Translations under genes and position numbers: made by a program
NCBI RefSeq assembly: GCF_947039605.1
Contig: NZ_CAMQZG010000028.1
Coordinates: 1-46,050, forward strand
DNA from: an uncultured Clostridium sp.
Lineage (GTDB): Bacteria; Bacillota; Clostridia; Clostridiales; Clostridiaceae
Direction: 5' to 3'
Length of the DNA stretch: 46,050 nt
Shown here: positions 6,832-19,285 of the stretch, piece after piece
How the letters are laid out: each line of letters opens with the position of its first letter
How positions within the stretch are numbered: position 1 is the first letter of the stretch
The notes under the pieces: model-generated
What the model was told of the DNA's origin: nothing
Database searches by the model: none
Seen by the model: the letters and a program-made list of their open reading frames with translations, nothing else

Positions 6832-8073
6832 TTATTTAGCCATAAATTTTTCTATATCCTCAATTGATTTTATAATTCCTTTTGTAAGAACTTCATGACC
6901 AGTAGCAGTTATAAGAACATCATCTTCAATTCTAATTCCTACATTTTCTTCTGGAATATAAAGACCTGGTTCAATAGTCCAAACCATACCTTCCTCTAAA
7001 ACTCCAAGTCTTTTCCCAACATCATGTGTATCAAGACCAAGACTATGTCCTATAGAATGGAAATAGTATTTTCTAAAATCTTCTTTTTTCTCTGTAAGAC
7101 CAAGTTCTAAGCATTTTTGTGCAAGCATATCATTTGCTGCCTCATTAACTGCCTTCATTGTAACACCTGGCTTCATCATATCTATCATAGCTATATTAAC
7201 ATCAAGAACAGCCTGATATAAATCTCTTTGTCTATCACTAAACTTACCATTTACAGGGAAAGTTCTAGAAACATCTGAATTATAATAATTAAGCTGTGCA
7301 CCTAAATCAAAAAGAATTAAATCTCCATCTTTCATCTCACTACTATTTTCATGATAATGAAGAGTTGCAGCATTCTTTCCTGATGCAGCTATTGTTTTAA
7401 AGGCAAAATCCTTAACTCCATGTTGTTTTAAATAAAAATCAAAATAAGCCTCAAGTTCATACTCCATCATTCCAGCTTTTGAACTTTTCATAAGAAGCTC
7501 TACTCCACCTTTTGTAATAGCAACAGCATTTCTCATCTCTGTAAGTTCTGCTTCATTTTTTCTAAGTCTTAATTCTGAAATTATATTAAAAGCATTTTTA
7601 ACATTTGCCTGTGGATATCTTTTTACTATATTATCTGCAAAAATTCCTGACTCTCTTTGTGCCTCATCAAAATCTCGTCTCTCTAAATCAAGATAGATAT
7701 TTTCAATTTCATCTGATCCAAGCATTGTATTTACTGAACTAAGGAATGAACCAAGATATGCAATATTTTCAACTCCTGATTTTTCTTTTGCTTCCTCTTT
7801 TGTAAAAGTAGCACCTACCCATTTAGCCATAACTTCATCTGGCTCACTTATAAATAAAGTCTGTGAGACCTCACCATTTTCTTTCTTAATAAGTAAAATA
7901 TCTTTTTCCTCATCTACCCCTGTTAAGTAATAGAAGTTTCTATTAGGTGTAAAATTATATCTCTCATCTGCTGACTTATATTTAGCCTCACTAGCAAACA
8001 TAACTAAAATAGAATTGTCTTCTAATATCTTCGCTAAATTCTCTCTATTATTTTTAAAAATTGTATTTATCAT
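6832..8073 (-). CDS. pepP: Xaa-Pro aminopeptidase (M24B, aminopeptidase P)
   Basis: The protein is 413 residues and cytosolic. The N-terminal creatinase-like domain (about 1-160) includes PNRNFYYLTGVDEE. The C-terminal pita-bread metallopeptidase domain carries the five metal ligands in order: Asp in LILFDLGAQ (about 256), Asp in NSDVSRTFP (about 267), His in HSIGHSLGLDTHD (about 342), Glu in TIEPGLYIP (about 366) and Glu in GIRIEDDV (about 380). It removes an N-terminal residue preceding proline, usually with two Mn2+ ions. Length and motifs are typical. The RBS GAGGGG sits nine bases before the ATG. It is monocistronic with a terminator at its 3' end. Confidence 0.92.
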   Translation of the reverse strand: MINTIFKNNRENLAKILEDNSILVMFASEAKYKSADERYNFTPNRNFYYLTGVDEEKDILLIKKENGEVSQTLFISEPDEVMAKWVGATFTKEEAKEKSGVENIAYLGSFLSSVNTMLGSDEIENIYLDLERRDFDEAQRESGIFADNIVKRYPQANVKNAFNIISELRLRKNEAELTEMRNAVAITKGGVELLMKSSKAGMMEYELEAYFDFYLKQHGVKDFAFKTIAASGKNAATLHYHENSSEMKDGDLILFDLGAQLNYYNSDVSRTFPVNGKFSDRQRDLYQAVLDVNIAMIDMMKPGVTMKAVNEAANDMLAQKCLELGLTEKKEDFRKYYFHSIGHSLGLDTHDVGKRLGVLEEGMVWTIEPGLYIPEENVGIRIEDDVLITATGHEVLTKGIIKSIEDIEKFMAK

Positions 8074-8255
8074 CTTATATTTCCCCTCTCTAAATTTCCG
8101 ATATAGTATATAAAAATTATATCATATTCTACTCTAATATATTTTACATACAATAGTCAGATTCGCTAGTAAAAATAACTTTCTATATATTTTCAAAAAA
8201 AATTTCTTCTTAAATTTAAAAACTTAACTATTTTTGCATATATAATTATTGAAAA

Positions 8256-8296
8256 TAAAAAAACTGTGCAAAAGAGATTACTCTTCTACACAGTCT
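8256..8296 (-). terminator. Terminator of adhE
   Basis: ACTGTG (8263-8268) pairs with CACAGT (8289-8294), with an inner AGAG/CTCT stem after a small internal loop. On the minus strand this is followed by TTTTTTTATTTT. Confidence 0.85.
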
Positions 8297-8309
8297 ATAT
8301 AAAAACTTA

Positions 8310-10907
8310 TTATACGTTTTTAACTTTGCCTTCAAATGTATTAATATACATTTCTTTAATCTCACTGATTAATGGGTATCTTGGGTTAGCTCCTGTACAT
8401 TGGTCATCAAAAGCTTCTTCACTCATTTTATCAAGTGATGCATAGAATGCTTCTTTTGAAATTCCACATGCAGCTATGCTTGTTGGAATACCAACCTTAG
8501 CTTTTAACTCGTCGATAGCTTTCATTAAATTAGCGATTTTTTCATCCTCAGTTTTTCCACCAAGCTCTAAATAATCAGCTACTTTAGCATATCTCCACTT
8601 AGCATTTGGATATTTATATTGAGGGAAAGCCGCTTGCTTTCTTGGGTTATCAACAGCATTAAATTTAATAACTTGGTTAATTAATATTGCGTTAGCAACT
8701 CCATGAGCTACATGGTGCTCTGCTCCAAGTTTATGAGCCATTGAATGACAAACTCCAAGGAATGCATTTGCAAATGCCATACCAGCTATTGTTGAAGCAT
8801 GAGCCATTTTTTCTCTAGCTTTAACATCTGTTGTTCCGTTATTATAAGCATCTGGTAAGTATTTGAAGATTAATCTCATAGCTTCTAATGCTTGACAGTT
8901 AGTAAAATCTGAAGCAAGTACTGAAACATAAGCTTCTAAAGCATGTGTTAAAGCATCAATTCCTGAAGCTGCTGTTAAACCTTTTGGCATATTCATCATT
9001 AATTCTGCATCAACGATAGCCATATTTGGTGTTAACTCATAATCAGCTAATGGATATTTCTTACCTGAAACTTCATCTGTGATAACAGCAAATGGTGTTA
9101 CCTCTGAACCTGTACCAGCTGATGTTGGAACTGATATCATCATAGCTTTTTTACCCATTTTAGGGAACTTATAAACTCTTTTTCTGATATCCATGAATCT
9201 CATTGCTAAATCTTCAAAATTAACTTCTGGGTGCTCATATAATACCCACATAATCTTAGCAGCATCCATTGGTGAACCTCCACCAAGTGCAATAATTACA
9301 TCTGGTTGGTAACTCTTCATTGCTTCTGCACCTTTTTTAGCACATGCAAGTGTTGGATCTGGTGTAACATCACTAAATACTCTGAAATCTATATTCATTT
9401 CTTCTAATACTTTAGTAACTTTATCTACGTATCCTAAATCTGAAAGAACTCTATCTGTTACGATAAATACTTTTTTCTTTTCAAGTTCTTGAAGATCACC
9501 TAACGCAACTCCTAGTGAACCTGATTTAAAGTAAACTTTTTCTGGAACTCTATACCAAAGCATATTTTCTCTCCTCTCCGCCACACTCTTAATGTTAATA
9601 AGGTGTTTTGGACCAACGTTTTCTGAAACTGAGTTTCCACCCCATGAACCACAACCAAGTGTTAATGATGGAGCTAACTTAAAGTTATATAAATCTCCTA
9701 TAGCACCTTGAGTTGCAGGCATATTAACGATTATTCTACCAGTTTTCATTAACGCACCAAATTTTTCAATTCTATCTTGTGATATTTTTGCATCTGTATA
9801 TAATACTGAAGTATGACCAAATCCACCAAGCTCAACTAATCTCTCAGCTTTAACTAGACCCTCATTGAAATCTTTAATTCTGTACATTCCAAGAACTGGT
9901 GATAATTTTTCGTGTGAGAATTCTTCTTCTAATTCAACTGATTCAACCTCGCCTATTAATACTTTAGCATCTACAGGCACTTTAACTCCTGCAAGTTTAG
10001 CTATATTATAAGCTGATTGACCAACTATTTTAGCATTTAAATTTCCGTTTACTAAGATAACTTTTCTTACCTTATCAACTTCTGTTCCTTTTAAGAAATA
10101 CGCACCTCTATCTGCAAATTCTTTTCTAACTTCATCATAAACTGAGTCTACAACTAAAACTGTTTGCTCTGAAGCACAGATAACACCGTTATCAAAAGTT
10201 TTAGATAATAAAATTGAACTTACTGCCATTTTTAAGTGAGCTGTTTCATCAATGATAGCTGGTGTATTACCTGCTCCAACTCCAATAGCTGGTTTACCTG
10301 ATGAATAAGCTGCCTTAACCATTCCAGGTCCTCCTGTAGCAAGTGTTATATCAGCTTCTGCCATTAATATTTGTGATAATTCTACTGATGGTTCATCTAT
10401 CCATCCAATAATCCCCTCTGGAGCTCCAGCTTTAACAGCTGCTTCTAAAACTATTCTAGCTGCTGCTATTGTAGAATTTTTAGCTCTTGGGTGTGGTGAA
10501 AATACTACTGCATTTCTTGTCTTTAAAGAAATTAACGCTTTAAAGATTGCTGTAGAAGTTGGATTAGTAGTAGGAACTACTGCTGCAACTACACCAATCG
10601 GCTCAGCAATTTTTGTTATTCCAAATGATTCATCCTTCTCGATTACTCCACAAGTTTTATCATCTTTATATTTGTTATATATATATTCTGAAGCGAAGTG
10701 GTTTTTAACAACCTTATCTTCAACTATTCCCATTCCTGATTCTGCAACTGCCATTTTAGCAAGCTCTATTCTAGCATTGTTTGCTGCCATTGCTGCTGCT
10801 CTAAAAATATCATTTACTTTTTCTTGGCTAAATGTAGCATACTCTTTTTGCGCTGCCCTAATTTGCTCAAGTCTTAGTCTTAATTCATCAACGTTTGTTA
10901 CCTTCAT
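8310..10907 (-). CDS. adhE: Bifunctional acetaldehyde-CoA / alcohol dehydrogenase
   Basis: The 865-residue fusion reduces acetyl-CoA to acetaldehyde and then to ethanol, oxidising two NADH. The N-terminal aldehyde dehydrogenase domain (about 1-440) has the catalytic Cys in NGVICASEQ (about 243) and VVPTTNPTSTAIFK. The C-terminal iron-dependent alcohol dehydrogenase domain (about 455-865) has GGGSPMDAAK (about 541), GIDALTHALEAYVS and the His-rich CHSMAHKLGAEHHVAHG (about 718-736) that supplies the iron ligands. Length is standard. I chose ATG at 10907 because AGAGG sits nine bases upstream; the GTG three codons earlier abuts that site. A Rex operator overlaps its predicted promoter. It is monocistronic. 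Confidence 0.96.
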   Translation of the reverse strand: MKVTNVDELRLRLEQIRAAQKEYATFSQEKVNDIFRAAAMAANNARIELAKMAVAESGMGIVEDKVVKNHFASEYIYNKYKDDKTCGVIEKDESFGITKIAEPIGVVAAVVPTTNPTSTAIFKALISLKTRNAVVFSPHPRAKNSTIAAARIVLEAAVKAGAPEGIIGWIDEPSVELSQILMAEADITLATGGPGMVKAAYSSGKPAIGVGAGNTPAIIDETAHLKMAVSSILLSKTFDNGVICASEQTVLVVDSVYDEVRKEFADRGAYFLKGTEVDKVRKVILVNGNLNAKIVGQSAYNIAKLAGVKVPVDAKVLIGEVESVELEEEFSHEKLSPVLGMYRIKDFNEGLVKAERLVELGGFGHTSVLYTDAKISQDRIEKFGALMKTGRIIVNMPATQGAIGDLYNFKLAPSLTLGCGSWGGNSVSENVGPKHLINIKSVAERRENMLWYRVPEKVYFKSGSLGVALGDLQELEKKKVFIVTDRVLSDLGYVDKVTKVLEEMNIDFRVFSDVTPDPTLACAKKGAEAMKSYQPDVIIALGGGSPMDAAKIMWVLYEHPEVNFEDLAMRFMDIRKRVYKFPKMGKKAMMISVPTSAGTGSEVTPFAVITDEVSGKKYPLADYELTPNMAIVDAELMMNMPKGLTAASGIDALTHALEAYVSVLASDFTNCQALEAMRLIFKYLPDAYNNGTTDVKAREKMAHASTIAGMAFANAFLGVCHSMAHKLGAEHHVAHGVANAILINQVIKFNAVDNPRKQAAFPQYKYPNAKWRYAKVADYLELGGKTEDEKIANLMKAIDELKAKVGIPTSIAACGISKEAFYASLDKMSEEAFDDQCTGANPRYPLISEIKEMYINTFEGKVKNV

Positions 10908-11038
10908 TAATGCCACCCTCTTAAATCACAACTTAAAAGTTAAATTATGATTCCCTTTCATCATTTTGCCTTTGTTCTGTTTTTACTTACCTTTGATTTT
11001 CAATATTATTCAATGATATGTATTTTTCGCCTTAGCGT

Positions 11039-11056
11039 TTGATAATATTTTAACAT
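11039..11056. promoter_or_regulatory. Predicted Rex operator upstream of adhE
   Basis: TTGATAATATTTTAACAT matches the Rex consensus TTGTTAA-N4-TTAACAA at 12 of 14 defined positions, with the correct 7-4-7 spacing and dyad symmetry. It overlaps the predicted -10 of adhE. Rex is the NADH/NAD+-sensing repressor that controls adhE in many clostridia, so site and target agree. Confidence 0.65.
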
Positions 11057-11076
11057 AATTACGAATTTTTATGCAA
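11048..11076 (-). promoter_or_regulatory. Candidate adhE promoter
   Basis: On the minus strand, TTGCAT (11071-11076) and TTAAAA (11048-11053) are 17 bases apart, giving a leader of about 130 bases before the adhE start. The hexamers are only moderate matches. Overlap with the Rex-like dyad raises plausibility. The rest of the 428-base gap up to atpC shows no gene; a weaker Rex-like dyad, TGAATAAATTTTTAACAA, is at 11220-11237. Confidence 0.4.
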
Positions 11077-11344
11077 TACTTTTTTGTCGATTTATTGTGT
11101 TTTTTATATTATTTCGTATTATTTTTGGTTTATTCATATTTAAAAAGCATAAAATTATTAATTTATCATTAAGTAAACCTTTTCTATTATTTATTATTTA
11201 CTTTCTATCAATTTTATGATGAATAAATTTTTAACAAATTCACTTCTAGTTAAACACTTCACATCTAAAAATTGTTTTTAGCTATTTTTTAAGTAAAATA
11301 TTCTAAGATCTATCTGTTTTTCACTCCAAATAAACCTTAAATTA

Positions 11345-11749
11345 TTACTTTTTAGCAAATTTTAATCTTTCAATTGCTCTATTTAAAGATAGCTTCATTA
11401 ACATTTCATCAACCTTACTTATCTCTTTTTCTTTTAATTGTTCCTCTTTATTTGATTTAGCTCTTTCAGCTCTTTGAATATCAATATCTTCCTTTGTCTC
11501 TAAAGTATCAACACAAAGACTAACTTCACCTTCTCTAACCTCTATAATTCCACCTGCTACAAAAATATCAATTTCTTTTGAGTTTTCATCCTCTATACTA
11601 ACTACACATGGCAAGGTAGCTGTTATAAAGTTCTGGTGGTTTGCAAATATTGAAAACTCTCCATTTAAATCTGTGCATACTATTTTTTTTACATTACCAT
11701 CAAAAAAATTTCTATGGGGAGTTAAAACTGATAATTTAAAAGTATTCAT
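11345..11749 (-). CDS. atpC: F1Fo ATP synthase epsilon subunit
   Basis: The 134 residues begin TFKLSVLTPHRNFFDGNVKKI and contain GEFSIFANHQNFITA and FVAGGIIEVREGEVSLCVDT. This is the beta-sandwich domain of subunit epsilon, followed by a charged helical hairpin (about 85-134). Epsilon joins gamma to the c-ring in the central stalk and restrains ATP hydrolysis. It is the last gene of the operon, 12 bases after atpD. AGGAG lies nine bases before the ATG. No strong hairpin terminator was seen immediately downstream. Confidence 0.9.
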   Translation of the reverse strand: MNTFKLSVLTPHRNFFDGNVKKIVCTDLNGEFSIFANHQNFITATLPCVVSIEDENSKEIDIFVAGGIIEVREGEVSLCVDTLETKEDIDIQRAERAKSNKEEQLKEKEISKVDEMLMKLSLNRAIERLKFAKK

Positions 11750-11761
11750 CTTATATCACTC

Positions 11762-14049
<2,288 letters not shown>

Positions 14050-14076
14050 ACTATCACCTCCTAGCTACTTATAGAA

Positions 14077-15588
14077 TTATTTTTTTATAAACACTTTTTT
14101 AAATTCATTAATTGCTTCTTCTATACTAACTTTAACCTCATCAGTAATTTTCTTATATTCTTTTATTAAAGAAATTACCGCATAATCTTTCTCATCAATA
14201 TATTCTATAAGCTCTTTTTCAAATCTACTAATATCTGTAATATCAATATCAGTTAAGAAATTATTTATTGCTGCATAGAAAATAATAACTTGATGTTCAA
14301 CTGCCATTGGATTATATTGATTTTGTTTTAATATCTCAATAAGTCTTTTACCTTTTTCAAGCCTTCTTCTTGTATCCTTATCTAAATCCGAACCAAATTG
14401 TGAGAATGCTGCAAGTTCTCTAAACTGTGCAAGTTCAAGTCTAAGTGTACCTGTAACTTGTTTCATAGCCTTAATCTGTGCATTTCCACCAACTCTTGAA
14501 ACTGAAATACCTGCATTAACAGCTGGTCGTTGTCCTGAGTTGAACAATCCTGTTTCAAGGAATATTTGCCCATCAGTAATTGATATAACATTTGTTGGTA
14601 TATATGCTGATACATCTCCTGCAAGTGTTTCAATAATAGGCAATGCTGTTATTGAACCTTTTCCAAACTCTTCTGAAAGTTTTGCTGCTCTCTCTAAAAG
14701 TCTTGAGTGAATATAAAATACATCTCCTGGGTAAGCCTCTCTACCTGGTGATCTTCTTAAAAGCAATGCCATTGTTCTATAAGCAACTGCATGCTTTGAT
14801 AAATCATCATATATAACAAGAACATCCTTACCTTTGTACATATAATACTCAGCCATTGAACATGCTGAATATGGTGAAATATATTGAAGTGGAGCTGTTT
14901 CTGCAGCTGTTGCTGCCATAACTATACTATAATCCATTGCTCCTGCACTCTCTAAAGTATTAACTATATTTGCAACTGTTGATTGTTTTTGCCCAATCGC
15001 AACATATATACAAATAACATCTTTTCCTTTTTGATTTAAAATTGTATCTAAAGCTATAGCTGTTTTACCAGTCTGTCTATCTCCAATAATAAGCTCTCTT
15101 TGCCCTTTTCCTATTGGAATCATTGAATCAATAGCTTTAATTCCAGTTTGTAATGGTTCATTAACTGAACTTCTATCTATAATAGATGGTGCTTCCATTT
15201 CAATTGGTCTAAATCCATCATTCTTAATAGGTCCTTTCCCATCAATCGGTATTCCTAAAGCATTTACAACTCGTCCTATAAGAGCATCTCCCACTGGGAC
15301 TTCAACAACCTTACCTGTTCTTTCAACTGTATCGCCCTCTTTGATTCCTTTCTCAGAACCAAGTAAAACACAACCAACACTATCAAGCTCCAAATTTAAA
15401 GCCATCCCATAAATATCATTCGGGAATTTTAAAAGTTCTCCCTCAACACATTTATCTAAACCATAAACAGTAGCAACACCATCTCCAATTTGAATAATTG
15501 TCCCAGAGTCAACTGTTTCTAATGTTTTCTTGTATCTTTCAACTTCTCTTTTAATGATTGAAGTAATTTCTTCTGGTTTGATATGCAT
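14077..15588 (-). CDS. atpA: F1Fo ATP synthase alpha subunit
   Basis: The 503 residues begin [18 protein letters not shown], with a beta-barrel domain containing [17 protein letters not shown]. The Walker A loop [11 protein letters not shown] is at about residues 169-176, and [16 protein letters not shown] and the [20 protein letters not shown] stretch follow. Alpha forms the non-catalytic nucleotide sites and contacts delta through its N-terminus. The tail ending FKKVFIKK is ordinary. It starts 22 bases after atpH with GGTGGTGAT before the ATG. Confidence 0.97.
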   Translation of the reverse strand: MHIKPEEITSIIKREVERYKKTLETVDSGTIIQIGDGVATVYGLDKCVEGELLKFPNDIYGMALNLELDSVGCVLLGSEKGIKEGDTVERTGKVVEVPVGDALIGRVVNALGIPIDGKGPIKNDGFRPIEMEAPSIIDRSSVNEPLQTGIKAIDSMIPIGKGQRELIIGDRQTGKTAIALDTILNQKGKDVICIYVAIGQKQSTVANIVNTLESAGAMDYSIVMAATAAETAPLQYISPYSACSMAEYYMYKGKDVLVIYDDLSKHAVAYRTMALLLRRSPGREAYPGDVFYIHSRLLERAAKLSEEFGKGSITALPIIETLAGDVSAYIPTNVISITDGQIFLETGLFNSGQRPAVNAGISVSRVGGNAQIKAMKQVTGTLRLELAQFRELAAFSQFGSDLDKDTRRRLEKGKRLIEILKQNQYNPMAVEHQVIIFYAAINNFLTDIDITDISRFEKELIEYIDEKDYAVISLIKEYKKITDEVKVSIEEAINEFKKVFIKK

Positions 15589-15610
15589 ATGATCACCACC
15601 CCTATATTTT

Positions 15611-16150
15611 TTATTTGCTATTAAACATACTTGCTTTAATTTCTTTATACTTTCCAGCTATAGTACCATCTATAACCTCATTACCCACTTTTACAAAAAG
15701 CCCACCAATAATACTCTGATCAATCTCTCTTGTAAGTATTACTTTTTTTCCATATTTACTTTCTAACTTATCATGTAACTTAGAAAACTCCTGATTAGTT
15801 AAAGGAATTACACTCTTAACTGTAGCTTCTAATATATTATGTCTTTCTAAATATATTACTTCCATCTGTCTTATCTTTTCTTCTAAATAAAGAATTCTAC
15901 CTTTATCTACAAGAACACATAAGAATGAAACTACATCTTCAAAAGTTTTTCCTTTAAATATTTCAATTATCAACTCTTTTTTTCTTGGTTTCCCGATATT
16001 AGGATTCTCTAATATACTTTTGAAACCATCATTTGAATTTATAATTGTATTTACTTCTCTCAGATCATCTATAAACTCAATTACTTTTCCTTGTTCTTCA
16101 GCTATTTCATATAACGCAAGTGCATATCTTTTATCTAAAAATCCATACAT
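15611..16150 (-). CDS. atpH: F1Fo ATP synthase delta subunit
   Basis: The 179 residues show the delta N-terminal pattern ([18 protein letters not shown]) and the conserved C-terminal [20 protein letters not shown]. Delta (OSCP equivalent) joins the alpha3beta3 head to the b-subunit stalk. Its start lies one base after the stop of atpF, and its GAGG site is inside the end of atpF, which indicates translational coupling. Confidence 0.93.
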   Translation of the reverse strand: MYGFLDKRYALALYEIAEEQGKVIEFIDDLREVNTIINSNDGFKSILENPNIGKPRKKELIIEIFKGKTFEDVVSFLCVLVDKGRILYLEEKIRQMEVIYLERHNILEATVKSVIPLTNQEFSKLHDKLESKYGKKVILTREIDQSIIGGLFVKVGNEVIDGTIAGKYKEIKASMFNSK

Positions 16151-16151
16151 A

Positions 16152-16628
16152 CTAAACTACCTCATCAATAAAACTATCAATAAGTCTTCTATGCTCAGTT
16201 TCATTTAAAGTTTTATCCAAAGCTTTTTGTGAAACTATAAGTGCAAGTTCTATAACTTGTTCTTTAATTTCAAATCTTGCCTTATCAAGTTCTCTTTCAA
16301 TATCATTTTTAGCTCTATTTCTCATTACACTTGATTCTTCTCTAGCTGACTCTAGAATTTCATCATAAATCTTATCTGCTTGATGTTTTCTAGCTTCAGT
16401 AATTTTTTTACCTTCTTCTTTAGCTCCATCTAATATTGTTTTATTAGTTGCTCTAAACTCTGTACCTTCTTTGAATTTCTCATCTGCACCGTTGAGTGTA
16501 TCAACTATTGTTTTTTGTCTCTCATCAATAGCTATTTTGATTTTTTCCCAAAAGAAGTGTTTAAGTACAAAGAATAAAATAATAAAGTTTATTATAGTTG
16601 CAATAACTATACTCAATTCTATATGCAT
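16152..16628 (-). CDS. atpF: F1Fo ATP synthase b subunit
   Basis: About 158 residues comprise one N-terminal membrane helix (IVIATIINFIILFFVLKHFFW) followed by a long charged, Ala/Glu/Lys-rich coiled coil. This is the peripheral stalk that anchors F1 against rotation. I prefer ATG at 16628: the alternative TTG four codons upstream (16640) has GGGGG directly abutting it, while the ATG sits 12 bases from that run and eight from a second GG. The start is uncertain by four codons. Confidence 0.9.
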   Translation of the reverse strand: MHIELSIVIATIINFIILFFVLKHFFWEKIKIAIDERQKTIVDTLNGADEKFKEGTEFRATNKTILDGAKEEGKKITEARKHQADKIYDEILESAREESSVMRNRAKNDIERELDKARFEIKEQVIELALIVSQKALDKTLNETEHRRLIDSFIDEVV

Positions 16629-16711
16629 CTTAAAATCCAACCCCCTTCCAAAGGTTTATGAATCACAATTCATTTTGCTTTTCAATTTTAATAACCTTCT
16701 AATCCTATATC

Positions 16712-17210
<499 letters not shown>

Positions 17211-17217
17211 TCAAAAA

Positions 17218-17928
17218 TTAAATTTCTTCTGTTTCGGCCTCTAATTTAATTGTTATAATAGTAAGCATTACAAATATAACAGTTTGTATGCAACCATCAA
17301 ATAAATCAAAGAATGCATGTGCAAAAATAGGCAATCCTATTTGTGGTAACATAGATAAGCCCATATCAGCAAATATTGATATATGTCCAAGTCCCATATA
17401 AATTAGACCCATAACGATAGCTGCTGCTAGCATATTACCAAATAAACGTAATGCAAGAGAAACTGGGAAAACTACTTTCTCAATTATATTAATAGGTAGC
17501 ATTGGCAAATATGGTTTTGCATATCCCTTTAAATACCCACCAATATGTTTTCTCTTAATTGAATTGTAGTGAACTAATACAAATGTAATAACTGTAAAGC
17601 CTATAACCACACTTAAATTTCTTGTTGGTGGTCCAAACCCTATAAGTCCACATAAATTAAGAATTCCTAAATATATTGCTAATGTTCCAACAAAAGGAAT
17701 ATACCCTGAGTAACCTTTCCCCATATTACCAGCAACCATACTTTCAATACCTTCATATAATATTTCAAGAGTAGCTTGTAATCTAGTTGGAATACCCTTC
17801 TTAAGATTTCTAGCAAGAATGGAACACACTATTATTAGAAAGATCATAACTCCCCACTCAATTACAATTGCACTTCCGACCTTATAACCGAGTATGTTAA
17901 TAGTAAATAACGGTGCAAATACATCCAT
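17218..17928 (-). CDS. atpB: F1Fo ATP synthase a subunit
   Basis: The 236 residues have five to six membrane helices. The conserved ALRLFGNMLAAAI helix contains the essential Arg (about residue 161) that faces the c-ring carboxylate. The C-terminus has FAHAFFDLFDGCIQTVIFVML. Subunit a forms the two half-channels for protons. It is the first gene of the operon; no atpI or atpZ precedes it. AAAGGGGG is followed 12 bases later by ATG. Confidence 0.95.
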   Translation of the reverse strand: MDVFAPLFTINILGYKVGSAIVIEWGVMIFLIIVCSILARNLKKGIPTRLQATLEILYEGIESMVAGNMGKGYSGYIPFVGTLAIYLGILNLCGLIGFGPPTRNLSVVIGFTVITFVLVHYNSIKRKHIGGYLKGYAKPYLPMLPINIIEKVVFPVSLALRLFGNMLAAAIVMGLIYMGLGHISIFADMGLSMLPQIGLPIFAHAFFDLFDGCIQTVIFVMLTIITIKLEAETEEI

Positions 17929-19285
17929 CCTAAATACACCCCCTTTATTAATTTTTACAATTTATTTCATATAAGTAAATAAAATACATCAAATTCCGAA
18001 AAAATAAACTAAATACAATTTACTAAATTGTACATAGAAGCTGCTTTAAAATACTCATATTTATAAATTAATTAGTTTTAAAAAAGTTTCTAAACTGATT
18101 ATATAACTATTAAAAAAATTCTTTAAATCTCATTTAAACCAATTTAAACCCTAAATTAACTCGTTAATGCTATTCTAAGTAAATTATCTCTTTATTTCTC
18201 TAGTTTTCTATCTTAAAATCATCTTTATTACATATTTCTTTAAATATACGTCAAAATATTATCTATAGCAGCAAATTATCAATTATTAAAATAAAGGCAC
18301 TTTTTTTATCACTTTAATAAAAATTAGCTTTAATTTTTAATATTTAATATTTAAATCTAATTTATATTACAATAATATTCTCATTTTCCATTTAATAGTA
18401 TGTAATCTTTTTTACCAAAAATATCTTTTTTCTGTACTACGTTTTCAACTCTAATTCAAAAATTAATTGACTAAGTAAATTAACCCAATCTTTATTAATT
18501 CAATTAAAATTTTATTTTATTTTAAACACAGCTATAAATTTCTTCTATTAAAGTTGTGAACTCTAACTTAATTAAAATTTCCATTTTTCAACTTCCATTT
18601 TTAATAACCCTTTTTTTTGTTCGTATTCTAACACTTATGTAAAAGTGTAAACATTATACCTAAGATATCATTAATTTAGATAAGCTAAAATTAGTAAAAC
18701 TAATCAAAATATTATTAATATACTTAAAGTTTTATAAAAAAATTTCAAAAACCATATTTAACCTACTATTCATCATCTATTAACTCTTTATTAATATTAT
18801 CCCCACAAAATAAAGCCATTTTTGTTCTTATTTGTCTTTTTTTTTGATTTTGGACTAATAAAAAGGCTATTTTTACAATCACAAAAAAATTAAAAATATA
18901 AAAATTCCTCAAATTCATTGTATTTTTATTACTACATATTAAAATCAACTCCACTAGTATCACTAATTATTGGATTATCTACTAACTTTATCAATTATTT
19001 AGCATTATTTAGTATCTTTCAGTATTGCCTAGCATTTGAAAGATTTCCTTCAAAAACCCCCATGATTTTTCTCATTTTTTAATTTTTTTTAAATTTGTTA
19101 TTATTTATTAAAAAGAATAGAATTAACACATCGATTGATTTGCCTAAGTAATTAATCATTAAAACAAGTAATTTTTAGAATAATCAGTTGCATAAAAAAA
19201 ATCATTTTAATCAAATTTAGAAAACAAAATAATTTATATAATTATCAGGTATTATATACAAATGATAAAATTAGGAGGCATTATT
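17929..19285. other. Long AT-rich non-coding interval between the atp operon and gadB
   Basis: About 1.36 kb separates two divergent genes without a credible coding region. The only long ORF (18766-18963, minus) begins at GTG without a ribosome binding site. On the minus strand a weak promoter for the atp operon may lie near 18254-18225 (TTGACG, then T/A-rich -10). A second TATAAT is at 18653-18658. The ACACTT/AAGTGT inverted repeat is at 18631-18648. Next to gadB, ATCTTTCA (19014-19021) and TGAAAGAT (19037-19044) form an 8-bp inverted repeat. No tRNA or known riboswitch was recognised. Confidence 0.6.
18631..18661 (-). promoter_or_regulatory. TATAAT box followed by an inverted repeat, possible regulated promoter
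   Basis: On the minus strand GGTATAAT is followed at once by GTTTACACTTTTACATAAGTG, so a perfect -10 is next to the dyad ACACTT-N6-AAGTGT (18631-18648). The -35 region is poor, which would suit an activated promoter. It points toward atpB but is about 720 bases away, so its target is uncertain. Confidence 0.3.

Noticed and set aside
10672-10950. Plus-strand open frame overlapping the start of adhE
   Set aside because: It is antisense to a well-defined enzyme-coding region, with no ribosome binding site. The same applies to other antisense frames inside nhaC, atpD, atpF, ileS, comB and sleC.
18766-18963. 65-codon open frame on the minus strand in the gap upstream of atpB
   Set aside because: It starts with GTG without a ribosome binding site, has low-complexity composition like the surrounding AT-rich DNA, and shows no recognisable motif. 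It is not atpI.
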